Below are positions 55,850 to 64,000 of a DNA stretch of 64,000 nt, one piece after another. The notes below the pieces were generated by a model. It worked only from the letters and a program-made list of their open reading frames with translations, did no database searches and was not told the DNA's origin. Source of the stretch: Hyparrhenia diplandra (taxonomy: Eukaryota > Streptophyta > Magnoliopsida > Poales > Poaceae); the NCBI GenBank assembly GCA_015847255.1, contig JADLZK010000279.1, forward strand, positions 161,976-225,975, written 5' to 3'. A program made the position numbers and the translations under genes. Within the stretch, counting starts at the first letter, position 1. Every line of letters starts with the position of its first letter.

Positions 55850-57960
55850 TGAAGTAGATGGTACGCGCTCTTCTTCTCAGGCAAGTATAGGGAGAACTCT
55901 TCGTTCTTCCACATGAACATCCATATTTTGATGTGGATTTAGCGACATGCTAGCAGCCAAGCTTGCCAACGCATACGCTTTCTCATTTTGACTTCTTCTC
56001 ACATGCTGAATTTTCAGATCGGTAAATAAAGCCATTAATTCTTTTTGCCTTATGAAAATATGGTAGAAGTCCTTCCTTCTTCACCATATACGTCCCCAAT
56101 AATTGATTAATTATTAATTGGGAATCTCCATATACACATAGTGTATTTAGGCCCATACCGTGAGCGATTTCGAGCCCGATGATTAAAGCCTCATATTCAA
56201 AGCAGCATTATTTGAAGCGCTGAAGTGAGTGTGAAAGAATATGGGAGTATTGCTTCGTCAGGTGTGACAAACACAACTCCCTGCACCTGCCGACACAACC
56301 CCTCAGATCTCTCTCAGATTTTTCGACAGCGCCATCAAAATACATTTGCCACATAGGATTAACAACCGTAGTGGTGAAGACCGCCTCATCGGCAATTCAT
56401 CATCAATGGGGAAGTCATCGGGTATAGGATGTGCGGCTAGAAAATTCGCCAACCCCTTGACCTTTAATGGCCTTTTGAGGCACAAACACAATATCAAATT
56501 GTGAAAGGATCATCGCCCATTTGGCCAATCTACTCGATAATGTCATTTTGCTCAAAATGTGACGGTGGGTCAGCTCTCGAGACAAGATGCACAGTATGTT
56601 CTAGCATGTAATGGCGGAGCTTTTGAGCTGCAAATACAAGTGCTAGGCATATTTTTTCTATATTCGGTAATTGCACTCTGCGGCCAGGTGCGCTTAAATA
56701 ATATAAGGAGACTTCTTTCCCTTCATCATTTTTCTATGCCAAAAGAGCACCTAGGGAAGTTGGCATGGCTGCCAGATAGAGGATTAGTGGTCGCCCTTTA
56801 ATTGGCGCACATAGGACAGGAGGATTTGTTAAATATCCTTTTATATCGTCAAATGCATTTTGACATGCTTGATCCCATTGAAATGGGACTCCTTTTTTTC
56901 ATAAGCCGAGAAAAAGGTTTGCATCTCCGGGACAAATTTGAAATGAACCTCCTAATATAAGCCAAATGACCTTGGAGGCTTTTAGTTCATGTAAGTTTGT
57001 TGGTTGAGGCATGTCGACAATTGTCTTGATTTTGGTAGGGTCAATTTCAATACCATGCCCGGTGACTACAAAACCAAGGAATTTTCCTCAAGATACCCCG
57101 AAGGCACACTTCATAGGGTTCATTTTTAACTTATGCTTTTAAGACGCCAAACACTATTTCCAAGTGTTTTAAGTGATCTATCTCACGCCTAGATTTTACA
57201 ACAATGTCATCTATATAGCACTCAACAATTTCGTGAGCAGTCCATCAAGGACAACCGTCATTGCGCGTTGATATGTGGCACCTGCATTTTTTTAATCCAA
57301 GGCATTACTTTATAACAATATATGCCTTTGGGAGTGCTTTAAATGTCGTTAACTAACTCATCTTCTTCGGTGACATCTTTATTTGATTATAACCAGAAAA
57401 ACCATCCATGAATGAGAATATTTCATACCCCATTGTGGCGCCAATAAGGATTTGAGAGAGAGTGGAATTGGAAAATCATCTTTTTGGACATGCTTTTATT
57501 TAAATCTCTAAAATCAACACATATACATTATCTTCCCATTTTTTCTTTTTCACGGGTACAATACTAGACACCCACTTGGGGTATTTTACTTCTCGAATAA
57601 ACCAAAGCGGCAATAAGCTTATCGACTTCAAACTTCTATTTGTGGAAGAAGCTCGGGACGATATACTCTTTTTTCCTTGCTTCACGGGAGGAACATCCTT
57701 TTGGACCGCCAATTTATGTACAACCACGCGGATCCAAAACCAGGCATTTCTTCATAAGACCAAGCAAATATATCTCTATTTGCGAAAAGAAATTTACGGT
57801 ATTCTTCTTTACTTTTCTTTAGAGAGACGTTTGCTAATAAAGACTGGGACGAGGATCATCATCCGCTCCAATATTTATTTCTTCCAACTCATCAATAGTC
57901 GGTTGATTTCCATCTTCCATTTGTGGAGACGCTTGGTCGCATCAAGTGGTTCCGTGGAAG
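55850..57960 (-). pseudogene. RT and RNase H of copy B
   Basis: Collinear with 41,450-43,560. The YIDD active site codons recur at about 57,205-57,235. RNase H and connection pieces such as KGLANFLAAHPIPDDFPIDDE (56,303-56,497) are readable here but not in A. Many small indels relative to A. Confidence 0.8.
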
Positions 57961-57979
57961 TCATATTAACTTCGTAGCC

Positions 57980-58740
57980 TAAACCATATTTTTTCTTCTT
58001 TCAACACTTCATCTTGGTGTAGAGTGTTAAATTGGGCTTGGGACATTAGCTTTTCTAAAGGTGCGAAGCTGCCCCGCCATCGCATAGAGAGGGACCGGTA
58101 GATATGTCATATCCCATCTGTTGCATCATGTAAAGAACTCTATTTTGAGAGGGCTTCTTATTTATGACATGAAATATTGGATCGCCCTTCTTCCTTTGGT
58201 TGCTTGGTATATATCGATATTTTTTTGACCGGACGAAGACTCACCATCTTCTATCTTTGGAATGTTGTGTTCTAGCAATAATGCTGATTTTGGCCGAGAC
58301 TTTTTTCGACATGCTCAAAATAGAACTTTGCATCGGCATAGAAGGATTCTCGCTATAGTGAACGGCTTTTTATCCGCGAAGATCCTTACTATATCCCCGG
58401 AAGCATCCTTATATTTGATGCATTGATGGAGAGTAGATGGGATTACTCCATTCTCATGTAGCCATGGACTAATCGATAAGAGCATTATATGATGTGATGC
58501 TGCATCAATGACATGAAACTTTTACATATGTCATAAAATTTTTTAATTTCGGAATGAGAAATATAGTACCCAATGCTTCTTGTCCTGATTGGTTGAAGCC
58601 ATGAATAACGATATTTGAGCGACATAAATCTCCCCGTTGAATACCCTATCTTTTTAAGAGTGCGCAGGGTATTAAGTTTATGGTGAACCACCATCAATCA
58701 TTATGCGATTAATAGGAAGGTCGCCAATTTCTCCAAACAT
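57980..58740 (-). pseudogene. Protease region of copy B
   Basis: Same as 43,600-44,340. The D-G-G segment is damaged by an indel at about 58,680 (GTTTATGGTGAACC against GTTTATGGCTGAACC in A). Confidence 0.75.
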
Positions 58741-61700
58741 GTCGGGAGGGGCCTGTTGTGCTTCTTATTTCCTAACAACAAGTCCTCATCATTGAATGTA
58801 ATACTGAAGCTTGGGGCAGCTTTTTTACGCTTGTAAAGCCTCAAAGCCCTATAATCTTCGGGGAAGGAAAAGTGCAAGAATGAATGCCTTTCGCAAGTCG
58901 AAGAGAGACACAAAGCATCATACACGTAAAGCATAGCTGGTATTTTCTTCAAGTGCGAGATTACATCATATTTGACCGACACATTAGAGTATGGTCGGCC
59001 TCATCATTCGGAGATACATTTGGGGAGGTTGTTGTTGAGGAGATGGTCTAGCTAGTTGACGACCGATCTAAGCTTAACCTCATCAACCCAGTGTGTCTCC
59101 TCATCGGGGAAGTGAAGAGACTCTTCATCATCCTCAAAAACTCCGATTGGGAAAGCATCATATCTTTTGGGGGAATCGCCCGCTCTCTCGACATTTTGGT
59201 AGGGGCGCTGGCCTTCACCATCCTCCATCATTCGTTGGAGAGCAAGTCGCCTTGAGAGTTGCCGTTGACGGCTCCCGATCTTTGGGAACTTGGTCCGCAT
59301 TTTGGGAGTGGATCCATCGAAGGAAAGCCTTGCCTTTCATGCTGGCGCTTTTAGCTTTCAAGCGATACCCCGAGAAAGACATATATTAACATACTCGTGT
59401 TTTGATCTCATAGAATAATTATAAGTTGGCCACATTTTAGAGTTGCACAACTCACCGGATCACTTTTGGATGCTAGCGACATTTGACGTTCTTTGCTTTC
59501 TTCCCACTCCTCATGCTTTTTGAGCAGGTCATCATCTATGGTGCCATCATCTATAAGTTTTTGAATTATGTTCTTGACCACAAAGCAATCTTTGAGCGTG
59601 TGGCCTAAGATGCGATGATAGTGGCGTAAATTCAGCTCATCAAATCTTGAAGCTTCTTCGGGCCTTTTTGGTTTAGGGAGCTCAATAAGTTCCAGGCTCT
59701 CGAGAGACCCATGAAGAGATCTTCTACTTCTTCAATAGGAAAGGAGTATTTTTGATTCTGACGCTCACTAAGAGTTGGCCTCCCCGGAAGCCGATGCACC
59801 CCCTTTATTTGGTAACCTTGCATTGCCCCCAAATTTTGAAATTTCGGGGCCGCCCGTAGCCTCCATAGCCTCGCATTGACTTTGACTTGAAAGGCCCTTG
59901 CTTATCTCGTTGATTGCCTTTGTCCAATGGTTTAGTGAATGTCCTTGATGGACGAGACACATGATGCATATAATTTCTATGTCCGTAGCCCTTTGAGGAC
60001 AATTCTTCAAAAGTTATTGGTCTTACACCTTGCAAGTAGATAGCCATATCTCGGGCTCAAGTTATTCATACACATTCTAACTGCCTCTCTGGCTCGTGAT
60101 TGGTCTGTGGACAATGGAGACTCAAATTCCTCCATCTATTTATGAAGTCAAGACCTTCTCATTTGACCTTTTGCATGGTTTGGGTCAACCCCGCTTATCC
60201 CCACCGCCCTTTGAGTGCTATAAAGCGCCCGGGGAAAGCATCTTGCATCTGTTCCCTATGTACGGATGGAGCCGGGTGCTAACTTGCCGTACCATGTGAA
60301 TGCTGGACACGACAATGTTCGCACGAATTGGCGGAGAAGAAGAGCTCCATTATGTCTTTGATCTTGGCAAGCAAACAAGGAAATGAGCCACATGTTCATG
60401 TGGTGACCCCGTTCTATTGAATTTGCTGAATTGTGGTTTGCGATAATTGTTTGGGAAAGGAACCGTGTCCACTTCTGGGGGATATGGCTTTACATATCCT
60501 GGACGCATGGAGTAATGTGTTTGCATGTATTGTGCCTTCACACCTTCTAAATCATCCTTTGTATGTTCTCAAGGGTGATCTCTCGGTGGAGGACGCGGGT
60601 GACCACTACCATGACCGGTTGAAGCATTTTACATCATTTTCCCTATTATTTGCACCATTGGCCATCCGCCACGTAGAGTGGCCAATTCTTCCTCTTTTGT
60701 TGCAATGCCGCCATCATTTGGTTTATCTCGCTCCTCGCCAGATTGACCTTGATTTGTGGCTAGAACTTGTTCCACATCATGTTCGGGACTTGCTAGATGA
60801 AGATTGTGAATCACCATCACTTGAGGCTTGTGGATCTTCACCATTTGGTGGGATTGGATCGGATGAGCCTGCAGTATCCAATAATTCATTTTCAAAATTA
60901 GAATTATTGTTAAATAGGGGATTATAAGACCCAACATAAATCATATGATTTTTTGTATTACCAGAATTTGTTAAGCTTCGGGTTGGGACGATGGCCCATT
61001 GGATTTTGCTTTGCGAGGCTTCTTTCTTTTGAAGTGTGCCGGCCGAAGAAGCATCACTTGTATCGTTGTGCCGCTTCATCGACGCCACCGGCATTGAAGA
61101 GAGTACCTCAAAACGGTTGTTCAAAACCCTTTTATGAGGAGGCCGATAAGCTACCTTTGACGATTTCTCATGCTTGGGATGGTTAGTTTCATTTCCTTTT
61201 GGGCACCACTAACATGGCTTGATGAAGCACCCCCTTTGTACTTTACTAGACATGGAGTCTGTATGAGTCGCCAACTCTCTTTGCTTTAAACCAGCACGTG
61301 CCGCACGCACATTGGCGCTTGTTTTGCGTATTTACCACGCTTTTGAATCCTTCTTTATAAATTCCTCGTGTTCAGCAATTTTGCCAAAGCTTCAAAGACG
61401 TCACATAATTTCTCCTCAATATTATGTCAGGATGCGGACGCCCAGCAATAAGGTTCTCGTGTCTTGACATATGGCTCTTTCCATAGAAGCTTGAAAAGCT
61501 TGCTTTGCAAAGATTTTGCAACCTATGGTATTCCCCGGTTTGCTGATCCAAAATCGCATTGGCCACATGAGCACGCTAAGCATTAGTCATGAGTCAATCG
61601 AAGTTGTTAAAATTTTCCCACGCTTGGTGGATGTTGTGCTGCTTTTCGGCGACGGCGTTTTGGAGCGTCGAGATCCTCTACCGACGGCCATGATGGCACT

Positions 61701-61830
61701 ACTTCCCCGAAGATACAGGATCAGGAAATTGTTGCATCACGGATCCACATGTCCTCTCCTTATATCATTAAGGGAGAGATACACCCCTTGCCATCGGCTC
61801 ATTTTTTAGGTTGACCCCGGCTAGAATTAT
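58741..61830 (-). pseudogene. gag and linker of copy B
   Basis: Collinear with 44,341-47,440 of copy A. Readable pieces include LSPDMAIYLQGVRPITFEE-type readings (about 60,000), SNFENELLDTAGSSDPIPP (about 60,880) and EEELATLR (about 60,690). Frames are broken as read. Confidence 0.7.
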
Positions 61831-61939
61831 AGACCGCAAGTGTGAGCAAACTCCATAGAGGTAGAGTCGTAGGGATGAACTTCGGAGCATCGACCCGAAG
61901 TCGGCTCTTTGTAGATGAATGACTTTCAAAGAGACGAAG

Positions 61940-63690
61940 AATTATTTTCAATTGCCACCACTTTTCTCTCGGTCGGAAAGCCCGGGACTTGAGTGGCTCA
62001 TTCCTTTCACCACTTCAACCCTCTCTTCGGGATCCGATACACTATCATCACACATACCGACATGGAAGCCATGGATTTGCGTAGCAGCTTGTTCATGGCG
62101 CTTTTTTCTTGTCCTCACTACCTTCTTTTTGGGAAGTAGCTTGACCCACAAAGATGAGAAATAACCTCATTCCACATACGACTCTTCGCTTCATACCATT
62201 TGGGCAAGCAGGACAAGTGTCAACCCTCTTTGTTCGTGGGTCCTCAATGAAGAACAACTCGCGCATGTTGATCTCTATTTTCTTCCCTAACGCCCATAAC
62301 TTTGGTACTGGATCGAGACCGTATGACATGAAGGTCACATCCATACGCTTCGCAACATATTTCCAATCATGTATGGCACAACGACATCATGTGCACTATA
62401 CTTGATCTCGACTGAAATGGAAGTGCTCACACGTCCTGCTTATAACGCACTTCGCGGGTACCCTTTCCATCCACAACCATTCCTAGCAATACACCGCGCA
62501 AGGGTTGCGAGGCTTGGCACATTGTTCCACCTCTTGTCGGATATCACAAACGGCACCATGGCCGTAGCTCTACCTTATTGGACAACTTCGATCCGATGAC
62601 CTTCCCGCAACCGATCAAGGTCATTTGGCGATTCGCGGACGCCAACGAAGACATGGTTTCGCCCACAAAGGAAACTTTTGAGATCATCGGGGGATGCTAC
62701 AAACCGAGGCCAACCTTGAGCAGGAGGCACTTCTTACCAACACATATTTGCATGAGAGCTATCTTCTTACGATCACACTCATACCCTTTCGGTATCCAAA
62801 CCGACAATGAGAGGTTTAGGATTCTCTCCGCTGGATATCTTGTAAAAACCGCTTCACCGTTGAGGTTGAGGATGTGATTTGTGACCCGAACTTCATTCCC
62901 ACCAACCGATCTTCTTTCTCTTGATCTGTAGACTCGACAGGCTTGGACAATGAATTAGTTTCTATCATGGCGTACTTTCCTTTGTTGCAAGGTTGTGTGT
63001 CTTTGAGGTTGACCCTGCGACACTATCCCTCTATTTAGAGATGGGAAAGGTGTCGTCGATGCAACTTTCAATTGGAGGTGCCCCTAATATGCTTGCAGGG
63101 CAAGTTTGGAGGGCTCATTACAGCTACTCAACGAATAAAGAATTGGCATTGCCTCTTTTCGCCGTGATGGATGAAGAAGAAGATATCACTGAGGGGCCGT
63201 TGAATTGGTTGGTGACACCTTTTCGACCCGAGATGGGCCCTCCCCAATGTGGTAGGGGTGAAACGGCCGTGGCGCCATCTCTTAGAGCCACGGGGCTTGG
63301 GCGCCCTGGGGCTTGAACGGACCAAAATCAATTGGGTGAGCAGCGGCGTGGCCTTGTGCCACTTGGCGGCATCTTCATTGGAGGCCACCATCCTTGCTTT
63401 GACAACATCCCTCCTTTGCCCGCCCTCTTAGCGATTTGGTAGGGACAGGGGGTAAACTCTTTTTGACTTTGGAGTTGACCTCTTGCGGGGAGGACTACGG
63501 TGCTGACGGCGGCAGTGCTTTGAGCGAACCGGCATTCTTGGAGATTTCAATGGGACCAATGGGAACATCGACCCACATGGAACCAAAGCGGAGGGTGGCG
63601 AAGTCTTGAACACGTCAGCCATACCTTCATATAAGAAACCATTTATGAGTCTCCTTGAATGCAAACATTTATGTGCATATAGTTTCATTT
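61940..63690 (-). pseudogene. ORF1 of copy B with WRN/RNase D-like exonuclease domain
   Basis: Collinear with 47,530-49,280. The exo I Asp and Glu codons are kept (about 62,796 and 62,790), but a one-base insertion follows at the CCGA site. In the middle, copy B reads PDDLKSFL before HVFVGV, a segment that is frame-shifted in copy A and fits the family better. The exo II Asp is kept at about 62,620. Exo III reads Y-S-A-H-D, again Tyr-x3-Asp. So both copies keep every catalytic residue, while their indels fall at different places. Confidence 0.78.
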
Positions 63691-63756
63691 TTTATTTTTG
63701 CCATATGGTACAACCATGTTGGAACTCAAAGATGAGGGGAAAAGTATGTCCCACCG

Positions 63757-64000
63757 TGCGAATCGATGGCGGGAAAAGCGGGCGGCTAATACCGCCTCCG
63801 GCGTTCTGAGAGACAAATTTAGATTTAAATCAATTTAAATAGGACAAAAAGTAAGAAACAGGTATTATGCGAGTCCATACTTCCATAATTCTTATATTTC
63901 CATAAAAATTATGTTAATTACATCTCCGAGAGAACACCCACGATTAAAGAGTTCCAACATGAATATACATGAAAATAGATTACATCATATGGCTTCCTAT
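63757..64000 (-). repeat. Start of the 5' LTR of copy B, cut by the window edge
   Basis: Matches 49,371-49,610, the inner end of the shared LTR, up to the last base of the window. Confidence 0.75.

Larger units (their letters stand above)
53265..63757 (-). mobile_element. Tat/Ogre-like gypsy copy B, internal region, complete
   Basis: About 10.5 kb between the shared LTR and the next LTR start at about 63,757. Same gene order as copy A. The 3' UTR here is full length. With two 3.9-kb LTRs the full element would be about 18 kb, in the range of Ogre/Tat giants. Confidence 0.85.

Noticed and set aside
1..64000. tRNA, rRNA or organellar insertions
   Set aside because: No cloverleaf, rRNA core or plastid/mitochondrial gene was recognised.

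Overview
This is a plant nuclear window, almost certainly from a grass. The evidence is spliced plant-type genes with very GC-rich first exons, a Stowaway MITE with CTCCCTCCGTCCC ends, a MULE-type foldback MITE, a CACTA terminus with TTGCCGAG subterminal motifs, and several nested Ty3/gypsy elements. One of these carries the antisense 'putative gypsy type transposon' ORF typical of grass elements. A panicoid grass is plausible, but I cannot fix the species. || Layout: (1) 0-3.2 kb is intergenic, with a spaced direct repeat, a broken glutaredoxin-type cysteine-rich fragment and a Stowaway MITE. (2) 3.3-12.3 kb is a gene island of three spliced + strand genes: a prolyl 4-hydroxylase (7 exons), a LanC-like/GCR2-like protein (6 exons, intact) and an epoxide hydrolase (5 exons, broken by an 11-base deletion). 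(3) 12.4-19 kb holds an AG microsatellite, a 524-bp hairpin MITE with a 9-bp target duplication, a TE-derived coding relic, and a second epoxide hydrolase copy. The left border of that copy abuts a CACTA end, and its third exon is cut by the LTR of a chromovirus-like element. (4) 18,987-38,955 is a minus-strand Ty3/gypsy element with 475-bp LTRs and AGCAC target duplications. A non-autonomous LTR element (24,871-32,133, LTRs about 1.72 kb, duplication GCGTT) is inserted in its integrase. The outer element also carries an antisense ORF on the + strand. (5) 39,764-64,000 holds two copies of a giant Tat/Ogre-like gypsy element in head-to-tail LTR-INT-LTR-INT order, period about 14.39 kb, with an inferred LTR of about 3.9 kb at roughly 49,371-53,264. 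|| The most interesting object is in region 5. Upstream of gag, on the coding strand, both copies encode a domain with all the hallmarks of a WRN/RNase D-like (DEDDy) 3'-5' exonuclease: DxE, a downstream Asp, and Tyr-x3-Asp. This would be an enzyme carried as an extra ORF by a giant LTR retrotransposon. || Caution on sequence quality: the two 9.85-kb copies, and the LTR pairs of the other elements, differ mostly by small indels and mini-substitutions clustered at CG-containing sites. That pattern looks more like methylation-associated base-calling error than evolution. Many frameshifts called here, including the one in the first exon of the prolyl 4-hydroxylase, may therefore be artefacts.
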